64,000 bases of DNA, from the NCBI RefSeq assembly GCF_040712315.1, contig NC_134015.1, positions 54,661,464-54,725,463 on the forward strand. The letters are read 5' to 3'. The translations under genes were made by a program, and so were the position numbers. Under the pieces are notes generated by a model. It searched no databases. It was not told where the DNA came from and saw nothing but the letters and a program-made list of their open reading frames with translations. Every line of letters begins with the position of its first letter. Positions within the stretch are counted from its first letter, which is position 1. Positions 36,217-46,679 of the stretch are shown piece after piece. The stretch is from Castanea sativa (Eukaryota > Streptophyta > Magnoliopsida > Fagales > Fagaceae).

Positions 36217-36423
36217 CTACCCAGCAAGCCCAATTTCACTATCAAGATTGGTTTTTTCTAAACATGCAACCCAACCCAATGACTTGGGTGGATCTTTGTG
36301 AAACCATTCGTGCCTAATTTTGTATTGGGCCCTCAGCAACTTAAAGCATAAGCTATCTCTCTTGGAAGCAATCATCCAAGCAAGCTTGACTAGATCCATA
36401 AAAAAAAAAAATAAAAAAAAAAA
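36217..36423 (-). pseudogene. LINE ORF2 fragment
   Basis: On the minus strand 36399-36217 reads 'LVKLAWMIASKRDSLCFKLL' and then 'HEWFHKDPPKSLGW'. This is the conserved segment downstream of the RT domain in plant L1 ORF2 (compare '[11 protein letters not shown]' near 9700). It is bounded by an A-rich tract at 36400-36423 on the plus strand. Its left end falls within the A/B duplication, where copy B at about 62440 retains the 'aaacatgcaacccaaccca' part. Confidence 0.7.
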
Positions 36424-36484
36424 GTGTTACTGAAACCTTCAGACCTCCTGCGTATTTGGGATGACACAGTTCTTCTCATAATCT

Positions 36485-36695
36485 CTATTCTCTAGGCAAA
36501 AAATCTGCCTTCTTGTTCCTTAGGCTTCCACCAGAATCTTCTAGTTCTAGACACAACATCAAGCTTGTTACAGACTTTAGTTTTTCCCATGAACCCTATT
36601 CTCTAGGCAAGAAATTTGCCTTCTGATTCCTTAGACTTCAACCAGAATCTTCTAGACAGAGCATCAAGCTTGTCACAAAACTTTGTTTAACATGC
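36485..36695 (+). repeat. Local tandem duplication, about 115 bp
   Basis: 'ttctctaggcaaaaaatctg...cagaatcttctag...catcaagcttgt' (36485-36575) is repeated as 'ttctctaggcaagaaatttg...cagaatcttctag...catcaagcttgt' (36598-36690). Non-coding. Confidence 0.8.
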
Positions 36696-36699
36696 TAAA

Positions 36700-39045
36700 A
36701 GAATACATGATATAATTTGGAATAGCTTGAGCTTTTGAGCTACTGAGTTAATAAGGGTGCTTCTACTAGTCTAGTATAGACATTTGCTTCTCCAACCCAT
36801 GAGCTTTGCCTCAAGCTTTTCCTAGCTGGCCCAATAGACAAAAAATTTGGTTTATATGCTAGCCCAACATTTCCTAATCTACTAATTTTCCCACTGATTA
36901 AGAAGCCATAATTTTTTTTAATTTGAATTTAGGAATCATAATTGGGTTATATGCTTAAGCAGAAACATGAAAGAAAGAGGACATTTTCATTTTGCTTAAT
37001 CTGCTCATGAGTTATTTTGTGGGGTACAAATCACATTGAAGTAGGCCTCAACACATTTTTTGAAGGGAGGCTTCACTAAATTGGATCTCAGAAAATGAAA
37101 AACTCGGCCTGTGGGCTTTGGCTGGCCCAATAGAAAACTTGCAGAAACTCCTTGCCTTCCACAATATTAGCCTAATACTATTCTCTCTCTTTTCTACTTG
37201 GACTTGGCATCTCATACGTGTAACAAAGTTTGTAAATTACATTCCATAACCCAATTGGCTACTAAAATTAACACAATTAATAACTAAAATTTTATGTTCA
37301 TGTTACTTGCATGAGTTGAATTACAAAATTTGTTACAATTGGGATCACAATTGCGAATTTTAATAGAATTTTAAATTGATTTTCTACCATGGGGTACAGT
37401 ACCATTTTATTTGTTGTTGAGAAGACAGTACCCCAAAATTAAAGTGAACTTCTACCAATAATCATTTATTATTATTATTATTATTAGTTAGGTGGCTTGA
37501 GAGAGCATTATAAAATGAATTCACTTTCAGATAATTATTTTTCTCAAAAGTAATAAGCAAAAAAAAGAAAGAGTAGAATGGTAGATACCAATCATCAATA
37601 TATATATAAAAGTAGAGACTTCATACGGAAGTGTATAAGGTCTTGTCAAATAGCGCTAGTTCTAACTTTGCATTTAGCTTTTTTTTTATTTTTTTATTTT
37701 AAAGTTTTTCTATATTAATATGTGCTGTGATGGTCCCAAGCGTTTTTGCTTTTCAGTTTTCTATTAAAAAGTGAGAATACACAATTTGACCGATTTGCCA
37801 ATATTTCATACTTTTTTTCTTTTTTGATGAAGTTCCATACTTTTCTCACAACCCATAATTTTGAGAAAAATTTGTGTTCTAGAAATTTTCTTAGCACAAT
37901 CCTTCATACGGTCCCGTTATTTTTTTGAAGAAGACCTTTCTTTTGAAGAAATTATTTAATGCAATCCTTCTATGTACAACTCTCTCTTCTTCCCTTTCCC
38001 TTCCCTTACTTTTTCCTCATTTCTTTCTTTTTCATCTCCCTTACAACCAAATAGGATATTAGTTTCTAAATTCAGCTAATAAAAAAAAGGGTTTTGAGGA
38101 TATTAATAAAAAAGAGTTTGAATTTGGTAAGAATGGAGTGTAAAATTCATGTTTTACACCATCCAATAAGAGATATCACATCAGTTTTTTACTTAAAACT
38201 CAGTACATCATGCCACAATTAGTAACATCTTAATAAACTTCCAATTTGGTTGAATTTTCAAATGAGTATTATAATTGATTGAGTGTGGTTGTTTTTATTT
38301 TTTAATACATGATAAGATAATGTGGCATGTTGGAATTGGAGGGTGTAAAACTTAGGATTTAAACCACATTCTTATAGAATTTAATCTTTAATAAAAATAT
38401 GTAAAAACGTGTTTAATTACTGTTTTAGTCTTTAACACTTGTACTATGTATCAAAATGGTTTTTAACATCTTAAACGTGTCAATTTTGTTTCTAAACTTT
38501 TGGTATTGTGTCAAAATAATCCTTATTATTAAGCGGTACATGAAAAGAATTGATGTACTTAACATTAATATCAAAATAATATTTTTATGCCATCTAAGCT
38601 ATCCTTTGAATTATCGCGTGTCCTTAATTAGAAAATAAAATAAAATATTTGAAAATATATTAATTGCCTCTCTATAAGTAAATAAGATGTCATTTTATTA
38701 GCAGAAATTGAAAATTTCTTTTCTTTTCTTTTCCTCTGCTTTGTTGGCAACCAAATGAGGTTTAAGTCTTGACTTTTTAGTTAAAGTGCTCATGAAAATC
38801 ATCTAAAAAACATTCTATTTACCTAATTTTAAAATGAAATTTAAAAAAAACAAAAGCCAAATGTCAATTTTTTACATTATCATTTTTTTAAGAAGTTAAA
38901 GTTATTTCCAATTATATTATAAAAATCTTGTAAACTAACATGTTAATGAATATAATTCGTGTCATGTCAACAAGGTAATAAATCAATTTCCAAATTATTT
39001 TTCTATTTTGTGTTTAAAAATTGATACATTCATTTAATAAAAGTA
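36700..39045. other. Anonymous AT-rich sequence with Helitron-like traces
   Basis: No gene supported. Near 37590-37700 a 'tatatataaaag...aggtcttgtcaaatagc...tttgcatttagc' stretch matches the 5' part of the Helitron-like repeat at 42000. Near 38425-38520 a 'ttttagtctttaac...caaaatggtttttaac...gtgtcaattttg' stretch resembles one arm of the MULE-type MITE at 30578 but is decayed. Confidence 0.4.
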
Positions 39046-39585
39046 GTGTATAACTCCATGCATATGCACATGTTCATTTAAAAATATTAGATGGAATTAT
39101 GGCGCAAAATTGAACTCCAATTAAAATTCAATTTAGAATCTAATTGAATTTAGACTCTTTGATTTTTGCACCTAATAATTCACTTGACACACAAATTTAA
39201 AAATTAGATGAGACACGTGGCGCAAAATTAGACTCTAATTTAGAATTTAATTAAATTTTCTCTCAGTTTTGGCTATATATATATATAAATTGCAACCTAC
39301 CATCACTCTATTTAAAATTACATGTTGTTCATGAAATCACAGTCCCATATATGGCCATTTTTTAGGAGCCACTATCTCATAAAAAAAAACTATCTTATAA
39401 AAAAAAAAGTTTAGTATATTGCAATGTATTTGGAATGGTGAGTCCATCGGTATATGGAATCAATATATTAAAAAAAAAAACTTTAAATTGGACATATGGT
39501 GTAAAATTAGACAAAAATTGGAATCCAGTTTAGAGTCTAATTAGATTTTCTCTTAGTTTTGGCTTTAATTATATATATAGACTAG
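39046..39585 (-). mobile_element. Helitron fragments and a head-to-tail Helitron junction
   Basis: Read on the minus strand, 39581 leftwards begins TCTATATATATAATTAAAGCC, then 'aaaactaagagaaaatctaa', a Helitron 5' end like that at 34804. Immediately before it (39600 to 39582) is 'cgtgccacacaggccaataaCTAG', a Helitron 3' end. So one element ends exactly where the next begins. A third, decayed copy lies at about 39290-39046 ('atagccaaaactgagagaaa' ... 'gtgcatatgcatgg...cactact'). No coding sequence. Confidence 0.6.
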
Positions 39586-40600
39586 TTATTGGCCTGTGTG
39601 GCACGATTTTTTTTGGTATGATCTTTTTGGTAAATATTATGACTGGAGAAATTTTTTTTGGGGAAAGTAACTTCTTTCATTTTTATGTAGTGATTCAAAA
39701 AAAAAAATACAATGAAGGGTTTTATGATAAATTTTGTTAATTTTATGAAATACATTTATATAAAATAAAATTCATAAAATGCATAAGATATACGTAAAGG
39801 TATAATTCATGACTATGCATGAAATTTATTGTATTATTTTAATTTCTATTAGCTAGATCACATTTCTTAAATAAACTGAACAACCATTTCATCACCCCGT
39901 TATGCACGTAATGATTGGAATGTTGTTAGTTAGTACATGATTGCTTGATAAACAATATTGAGTAAAAATTATTTCAATTCTATTTAAGAAATTTTTTGTG
40001 AAATTTTCATTTTCTTGTCCATTATTTTAATCTAATAGACTTAATTTTTCACGTTAGTTTAATTGAATAGTATTGTGTCTATACTTTTCTTAACTACAAT
40101 TGATAATTCACAAAATGAGTAAACAACTTATTGAGTATTGCAAAAGATACAAATATGAATATTAACATAGGCATGAACATGAAGGAAGATTTTTATTCAT
40201 TTTTTTGAAGAAAAAAATGTACTTATAGAAAATTCCAAACTTTATTAGGTAAAGAAGAATCAAAGTTATAGATAGCAAAGTCAATAAACCAAAAATTTTA
40301 GGAGCCTAAGAGGAGCAATTACTCATTTGAAACAATCCAAAATACTTAAGGACAAAAAAAAAAAAAAAAAAAAAAACCCCCCATCAACTCCACACTTCCA
40401 TCGCAACTGCTTTAGCTCAAGTAAAATAATATATATCTCTATATCTTATTTATTTATTTATTTATTTAGAAATAATTACAATATGCTGCTAACCCCGCAA
40501 CTTGAACCTTTTTTCCTTGACTCCTGAAATTTGAACTTTTTCTCCCTTAAACCCCAAACACTTAAATTGTGTATGGGGAGGTGACAATTCAGCTACATGG
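39586..40600. other. AT-rich sequence, probably Helitron-derived
   Basis: It continues rightwards from the Helitron 3' end at 39582. Includes a poly(A) run at about 40356-40376. No gene supported, and the far end of the element is not identified. Confidence 0.35.
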
Positions 40601-40606
40601 TCCTCG

Positions 40607-40652
<46 letters not shown>

Positions 40653-40653
40653 C
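40607..40653. repeat. (AC)n(AT)n compound microsatellite
   Basis: About 14 AC units run directly into about nine AT units. Confidence 0.95.
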
Positions 40654-41004
40654 ATTTAATAAATAAAAGAACTTCTTTTTAAAAAAATTTAATATGTTTA
40701 TCATAATTAAGGGAAATCCTAATGGGTACTTCACTTGAGCATATGTGAAAAAGGCATATACATACCACAAATGGTAAAGGAGAAAGAAAAAGTTGCTAAT
40801 TCCTTTTAATACATTAGCCATCTGTTATTGCTAATCTAAAAGCACAGATTTCTTTAATAGCTCTACCTTCGTTTCTTTTGACTAATATGTCTTTATAGAA
40901 TCAAAATTAAACAACAAAAATCATATAAATATCATCAAATTAGAGTTTAAAATTATAATTAAATTTTTAAAAGAAATCTAGGCACAATTGCACTTTTAGC
41001 ATTT

Positions 41005-41880
41005 GGTCTTGCCAAGTGAGGTCTTGCCAAGTGACACCTTAATTTTGAAGAATGAGGTCTTGCCAAGTGACGCTTTAATTTTGCATTTAGCATTTTTTTT
41101 TTTACCTCTTTCATTAAGTTTTTATTTTTTTATTGTTACCCAAAATTTACATTAACTTATTTTACTATTTTCTCATTAGTCTCTCATTAATTGCCTAAAC
41201 TTACATCACGCATTTCTCTCTTTTTCATGTCTTTTAGTATAGCCACCATTTTAATATTTTTAAAAAAGCAAAATAATAATAATTAATGATTATTAGTGAT
41301 AACTAACCAGATAAGGCCTTGGAGAGAGATAGAGAGACACAAAAATGTTGTAGATTGTTAAATAAAACGCATTATTTCACTACAAAATCAAAACACATTG
41401 TTTCACTATAAAAGACCTGAGACTGAGAAATTTGAGGGGCCGCTGCTTTCGTCATATTGGCTTCTCACCACCATCAAAACTCTGAAACCCCTATGAGTTT
41501 TTTTTTTCTTTTTAATTAGGGAATTAATTATGATTTAAGTTTGGGTAATTTGGTTGGATGGTTTTTGTTTTGGGTATATAAGTAGAAAGAATATTTGGTA
41601 CGCAATGTAAAGCCATATTCTACCATGGTTTTAAATCATCTAAAAGACATGTGCATACACACTTGCCTACACCATGTTTTAATGTCACACTATCAATGAG
41701 TGGAAGACAATGAGAGAGTTGGATATATTTTTATTTTATAGTATTAAATATGTGAACACAACACAAATTATTTGATTTTCATGGTCTCGTTACTCTTTTG
41801 CATTTATTTTTTATTTCATAATTCAAAAAAAAAAATTAATCTTACCTTGAGAATGCTATAAATATGCAGCGAAACAACAA
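41005..41880 (+). mobile_element. Helitron-like repeat, copy 1 (truncated)
   Basis: A direct repeat of 42000-42860: 'gccaagtgacgctttaattttgcatttagc', 'gatagagagacacaaaaatg', 'ggtttttgttttgggtat', 'agtagaaagaatattt', 'catattctaccatggttt', 'ctcgttactcttttgcattt'. It lacks the 3' terminus seen in copy 2. The interior is non-coding. Confidence 0.7.
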
Positions 41881-41980
41881 TTATAAATTGCACATACATA
41901 ACCATTATGATTATTTAGTTCGAGGAATGAGTAAAAAAAAATTTAGAGGAATATTGTAGAATGAAAGTTGTTACAAAATG

Positions 41981-43001
41981 TCTCTCTCTCAGAGACCTCA
42001 TGCGAGAGTGCATGAGGTCCTGCCAAGTGGCATTTTAATTTTGCATTTAGCTTTTTTTTTTTACCTTTCATTAAGTTTTTTTATTTTATTTTTTTATTAT
42101 TACCGAAAAGTTCACATTATCTTATTTTAATGTCATCTCATTAATATTTCATTAATTACCTAAGCTTACACCACACCTTTCACTATTCTTCTTGTCTTTT
42201 TGCATAACCAATGTTTTAGTATTTTTTTTCAAAGTAAGGACTAATAGTAACAACTAACGAGATAAGACTCTAGAGAAAGATAGAGAGACACAAAAATGTT
42301 GTAAATTGTTAAATAAAAGGCACTATTTCATTATATATTACCAAAATAAAAGACCTAAGGCTAACAAAACATTTGAAAGAGAGAGAAAGAGAAATCCGAG
42401 GGGTCATCACCTCCGATATACTAGCCTCCCACCACCATCAAGACACCGAAACCCCTACAGGTAATCTTTTTCTTTAAAAAAAAAAATTAGGGGCTTAAAT
42501 ATGATTTAGGTATAGGTAATTTGGTTAGTTAGTTTTTGTTTTGGGTATCTAAGTAGAAAGAATATTTAGTGTGCAATGTAAAGTCATATTCTACCATGGT
42601 TTAATTTTAAATCATCTATAAAACACATGCATACACACTTGCCCACGCCATGTCTTAATGTCGCACTATAGATGAGTAAAAAACAGTCAGAGCGTTGGGT
42701 ATACTTTTATTTCATAGTATGAAATATGTGTACACAACACAAATTAGTTTATTTTCATGGCCTCGTTACTCTTTTGCATTTATTTTTGGTTTCATGATTT
42801 AAAAAAAAAAAAAAACTTACCTTAAGAAGGCTATAAATATGTAGTGAAGCTACTAAACCAATTTTTAATATCTCAAAATGTATATGTTTCTTTACTCCAA
42901 TTTAGTTTACTTTTTTTTTTTAATTTATGTACAACATTATTCAAAATTGTTTTACATAAAATATCACAAATTATCTGTACATCGCACGGACAACTTACTA
43001 G
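41981..43001 (+). mobile_element. Helitron-like repeat, copy 2 with intact 3' end
   Basis: It ends 'ctgtacatcgcacggacaacttaCTAG' at 43001, followed by T, a typical Helitron 3' terminus. The 5' end is probably near 41981 ('tctctctctcagagacctca'), though the preceding base is G rather than A. It is a near-duplicate of 41005-41880. No coding content. Confidence 0.6.
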
Positions 43002-43136
43002 TTAAAATAAACTAGTAACCCTTGTCATTACTAGTAGAAAATGGAAATTTACACTTATATAATAATCTCCAATACGGTTCAAACATAACAACCACAGGGC
43101 ATAATATTTTAGTCAGCAGAAGCTGTTACAAAGACC

Positions 43137-43168
<32 letters not shown>

Positions 43169-43377
43169 AAATTGATCGTAAAGATATCGAACTATTTCAA
43201 ATACTACTGGTACTGGCGCGGGTGGTAAAAGACCACCCGCCAGTACCAAAGTATGCGTTAGTGTCCTTAGTTTCTTTATGTTTGTTCTCGGACAATCTTC
43301 CAGCCAGTGTGGCTTTAGCTTGTAAGGAAGATGCCAGTCTTTGTTAGTTTCGTTTTTTTTTTTTTTTTTGAATATCA

Positions 43378-43980
43378 TTGCAGCTTAGCAACAAGAAGTC
43401 CTTTGATATCCTGAATAATTACGCCCACACCAAATTCCTTCTGACTTGATAACCTCACATCATCTACATTCACCTTATACTGTGGACTCAATGAAGGAAT
43501 CCAACTCCCAACCAGGTCTAAGGAGGCATAGGAGTGCTAATATTTGCAACTTGATACTCTACTAGATAATTCTTAGCCCACTGCACCCGTTCCCATTCGC
43601 CCTTCTTCTTCCCACCATGTCTATATTCATTGCGATTATTCCATAAGCATCCCACCAGGGTCACCGCCAGGCAGAGCTTTTCCTCTTTGCAATTTTGTAT
43701 CATCAACATGTTCCACAGGACATCAAGAAAGCTACTAAAATGAACATCCAGTTGCTTGCCAAAAAGTCCAGAACAACCCCACATACTACGAGCCCTTTGA
43801 CAAGGCCAGAAAAGATGGCCCAAAGACTCACTACTCTCCTTACATTCCTCACACAAATCATCATTAAGAACATGCTACCATTGGTAATGCGATGTCAGGA
43901 CTAGGGCGTAGAGAATTTTAAAAAAAATGACGTGGTCCTTTGGCAAGCAAATTGGGCGGAAATGAAGAGAAATCTATCTT
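43378..43980 (-). pseudogene. LINE ORF2 3' fragment (zf-RVT to start of RNase H)
   Basis: Minus-strand coding: 'CEECKESSESLGHLFWPCQR' (zf-RVT, about 43860-43800) through 'RNEYRHGGKKKGEW', then after a stop 'KVNVDDVRLSS' and 'FGVGVIIQDIKGLLVAKL' (start of RNase H, about 43470-43385). It stops abruptly within RNase H and is followed on the minus strand by a 17-18 nt A tract (plus-strand T tract at 43351-43369). It is therefore 5'-truncated and ends early at its 3' side. Confidence 0.82.
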
Positions 43981-44637
43981 AGCCACAAATGTCACTTTCT
44001 AAACTCCAAAAATTACTTGTGTCCATGGATTTTTGGTACTCTCTCTATTCCATTAGGACATAAACGAAAAAAGTAAACATTTTTCTTTTCTTTTCTCTTT
44101 TATTTGCAACCCAAACAAAAAAAAAACCAGCATATTATTTCCTATTCTTTTCTTTTTTCCTTCCCCCTTGTTACCAAACATGCATGAGAGAAACATTTTC
44201 CTTTTCCTTTCTTTTCCCATTCTCTTTTCTTTTCTTTTTCCCTACTTGCAGCCAAACACAGCTTGAGTCTTTAACCTCTTTAGCACACGCTTGGAAATTG
44301 ACATGGCCACAATGGGTTTCCCGGAGTAAAGAGAGATAAAAATGACAAGAGTAACATTAATTACATAACAGAGCGCGGTCCTCCAATTATTTGATCACAT
44401 AAAACACCTTAACTATGAAAGAAGTTACAGAGAGACTTTACGAAGAGAAAAAGAACTTACAATACACCAAGATACAATTAAAATCTATAAACATGAAAAA
44501 CCAAATGATGTAGACAGTGAATTACCATTTTTTTTTTTTTGAGGAAAAAGTGAATTTCCAAAAAAAAACTCAATGGAAACAACAAAAACATCTAGATCTA
44601 GATCTCCAGCAATACCATTATTGAATCAGAAAAATTT
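43981..44637. other. Pyrimidine-rich intergenic sequence
   Basis: At 44075-44275 a loose triple repeat of 'cttttcttttc...' tracts ends in 'ttgcaacccaaaca', 'ttgttaccaaaca' and 'ttgcagccaaaca'. No gene. It lies downstream of the membrane-protein gene and would include its 3' UTR. Confidence 0.4.
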
Positions 44638-45846
44638 TCAACTCCCAGTCTCAAATAGCTTTTCGATCCAACTCTTTATAGATTGCGTGATATTCTTTAG
44701 GTAATCCCATACCTCTGTTGCACGGGTTTTCAATCCGTTCCGAAAGAAGATAAGCCAGACAACACCAAAAAGAAGTACGGCAATCAAAACAAGATACCAT
44801 GTCACAAACATAGCTACCATTAGTATGAAACCCAACGCAGTACAAACAAATCCAATGTCTGCGAAAATCTTGGCGGCCTTTGAATCTTCAGGTTTATTTG
44901 AACTAAGCAATATGCTAGTTAAGCCACAAAGGTAAGCCACCAACTGATCAATTAACACAACAACCAGCATAGCCTTAGAAGAGGAAGATGGAGTGGTTAG
45001 ATGGAAGCCTACGAGAGCGGCAGTTGTCTGGGCAGTGAGCATAAGGGACATCTTAGTTATCTTAGAACTTTTGAAAGCCTGTTCCGTGTTCGTTACTCTT
45101 CTTCCACTTTCGGGGTCGGCCCCACCCCCGTCCCCGCCTCTGTCTCCGCCCTCGCTCCCGCCTCTATTTTCCCCACTTCCACTAGCTCCACTGCCATGTC
45201 CGCTTCCACTTTCCCCACCCCCGCCCGCGCCTCCCCATCCCCCTCCATCAATACCCCCATACCTGCCTCTATTTTCCTCTCTTCCACTAGCTCCACTGCT
45301 ATGTCCGCTTCCACTTCCCCCAGCTTCATCAACCGTGCCACGTATAGATTGCGTTGGTACTAATTCAACTAATTTAATTTCCACTAGTATCCCTTGTAAT
45401 GATTCACGTGCCAATTTCTTTAATTCTTCTGTGAAACGCACCCAACAGCAATCTACAACTCTAGGTGTTAGTGACGATTTCATATATTCTTTTAGTGACA
45501 AAAAGGCCCAGATGAGTAGTAGTGCCAGGGTACTACTAGCCTGAAAGAGCACGAGAAAACGAACCAGCAAAGGGAACTTTACAAACGGCGCAAGCAAACA
45601 ACTACACAGGTTGAGGGTCGTGATTGGAGTAATCAGTTTTGCAAGTTTTGCTACTTCATGGAGCTTTGCCCATAACAGTACTAAAAGCCAAAAGACAAGG
45701 CCACATCCGAAAACGCACAGATAATACGAAAGTTGTACCGGTTGCCCCTCGATTAAATCTGATACATTTAAACTATTACCGGAAGTGATATGCCTAAAGA
45801 AATAAGCAGAAATGACGCCGGCAGTGCCAATCTCTACCAAAAACAT
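44638..45846 (-). CDS. Multi-spanning membrane protein of unknown family
   Basis: An uninterrupted 402-codon frame from ATG 45846 to TGA 44638; I do not recognise the family. Strongly hydrophobic segments lie at residues 41-61 and 73-92, 95-116 and 265-283, and 292-315, 329-347 and 349-368, so it should be an integral membrane protein. A hydrophilic central loop (about 117-262) includes a Gly/Ser-rich stretch (175-243) with an internal duplication: 'GSGSGHSSGASGREENRG' and 'ESGSGHGSGASGSGENRG'. The C terminus (372-402) is amphipathic. The single long frame, the TATA-like box about 90 nt upstream and the hydrophobic pattern argue for a real intronless gene. The plus-strand Pro/Ser-rich open frame opposite the linker is its shadow. 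It might instead be one exon of a larger gene. Substrate and compartment are unknown. Confidence 0.7.
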   Translation of the reverse strand: MFLVEIGTAGVISAYFFRHITSGNSLNVSDLIEGQPVQLSYYLCVFGCGLVFWLLVLLWAKLHEVAKLAKLITPITTLNLCSCLLAPFVKFPLLVRFLVLFQASSTLALLLIWAFLSLKEYMKSSLTPRVVDCCWVRFTEELKKLARESLQGILVEIKLVELVPTQSIRGTVDEAGGSGSGHSSGASGREENRGRYGGIDGGGWGGAGGGGESGSGHGSGASGSGENRGGSEGGDRGGDGGGADPESGRRVTNTEQAFKSSKITKMSLMLTAQTTAALVGFHLTTPSSSSKAMLVVVLIDQLVAYLCGLTSILLSSNKPEDSKAAKIFADIGFVCTALGFILMVAMFVTWYLVLIAVLLFGVVWLIFFRNGLKTRATEVWDYLKNITQSIKSWIEKLFETGS

Positions 45847-45933
45847 GGTTGAGGAACGAGGTGGGCAAAGTAAATCTGGAAAAGTGGAAGTCTGAGTCTA
45901 ATCGGACGTGCAAAGTGCAGAGATAACAAGTCT

Positions 45934-45944
45934 CCTTATAAAAT
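45934..45944 (-). promoter_or_regulatory. TATA-like box of the membrane-protein gene
   Basis: ATTTTATAAGG on the minus strand, 88-98 nt before the start codon. The same string recurs at 46180-46190 in the duplicated upstream block. Confidence 0.45.
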
Positions 45945-46200
45945 ATTTATTTATGGTTTTTCATTAAAAATAGGATTTAAAAATATATTTATGGTTTTTA
46001 AGTAACCTTCCTAGAAATTTCTGCCGCTACTTTCCCATTTCCCATTCCACCCACCTGGAAGCATTTTTATCAAATATCAACCACTGCAGTTCCTTTGAAT
46101 AGCTGAGATTGCGTAAAGTAATTTTTAATTTTAAACATTGATTAAAATGTTAAGAAAAAAAATGAAAAAAGTAAAGTTTCCTTATAAAATGTTTATGGAT

Positions 46201-46319
46201 AAATCTTAAATACAGTACTTTAGATACAATTTTTTAGGTATTCATTTTAAATCATAGACAGGTGGCAACAATTTAAAAATATACCTAAAGAATTGTATCT
46301 AAGATATTATTTCTAAATT
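46201..46319. mobile_element. Small foldback MITE in duplicated promoter block
   Basis: The left arm 'tagatacaattttttaggta' pairs with the right arm 'tacctaaagaattgtatcta'. It is absent from the equivalent place in block 1 (about 45955), so it is an insertion. The target duplication is not resolved. Confidence 0.6.
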
Positions 46320-46679
46320 TTGCCCAATATTTATGGTTTTTAAGTAACCTTCCCAGAAATTTCTACTGCCTACTTTTCTCATTTTCCATTCCACCCACCT
46401 GGCAGCATATATTTCAATTATCAACCGACGCAATTCCTTTCAATGGTTAAGATTAATAATTGCAAAAAATAATTTTTAATTTCAACTATTGATTAAAATT
46501 TTTTTAAAAAAATGAAAAGAATTTAAAGGTATAAATTTAAAAAGTAAAAACCGACGCAATTCCTTTCAATGGTTAACATTAATAATTGCAAAAAATAATT
46601 TTTAATTTCAACTATTGATTAAAATTTTTTAAAAAAAATGAAAAGAATTTAAAGGTATAAATTTAAAAAGTAAAAAGTA

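Larger units (their letters stand above)
33841..36290 (+). repeat. Older segmental duplication, copy A
   Basis: It matches 61431-62470 in order and orientation: 33845 with 61431 ('ggtaattgcat', 'cactagagaaata', 'gatgactaccaaact'); 35245 with 61683 ('accatatattagaaaaaa', 'ttttcatcccatcta'); 35495 with 61938 ('ctcaagcctgt.aatcaaatgctgtctctc'); 36153 with 62340 ('ggcccaaaaactct', 'taaacatgcaacccaaccca'). Copy A is longer because of a foldback and a Helitron at 34150-35216. No gene is recognised. Confidence 0.8.
45931..46675. repeat. Tandemly duplicated upstream region
   Basis: Block 1 (45931-46176) and block 2 (46177-46523) share 'ccttataaaat.tttat', 'tttatggtttttaagtaacc', 'cattccacccacctgg.agca' and 'aataatttttaattt'. 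Block 2 carries an extra foldback insert. Its right part is duplicated again: unit 46424-46549 and unit 46550-46675, 126 bp each and nearly identical. Confidence 0.88.

Noticed and set aside
38425..38530. Second MULE-type MITE like that at 30578
   Set aside because: Only one decayed arm is recognisable, with no inverted partner or target duplication.
40489..40821. 110-codon minus-strand frame with Cys-Val repeats
   Set aside because: It runs through the (AC)n(AT)n microsatellite.
44993..45544. 183-codon plus-strand frame rich in Pro and Ser
   Set aside because: It is the complement of the Gly/Ser linker of the minus-strand membrane-protein gene and has no hydrophobic or domain logic of its own.
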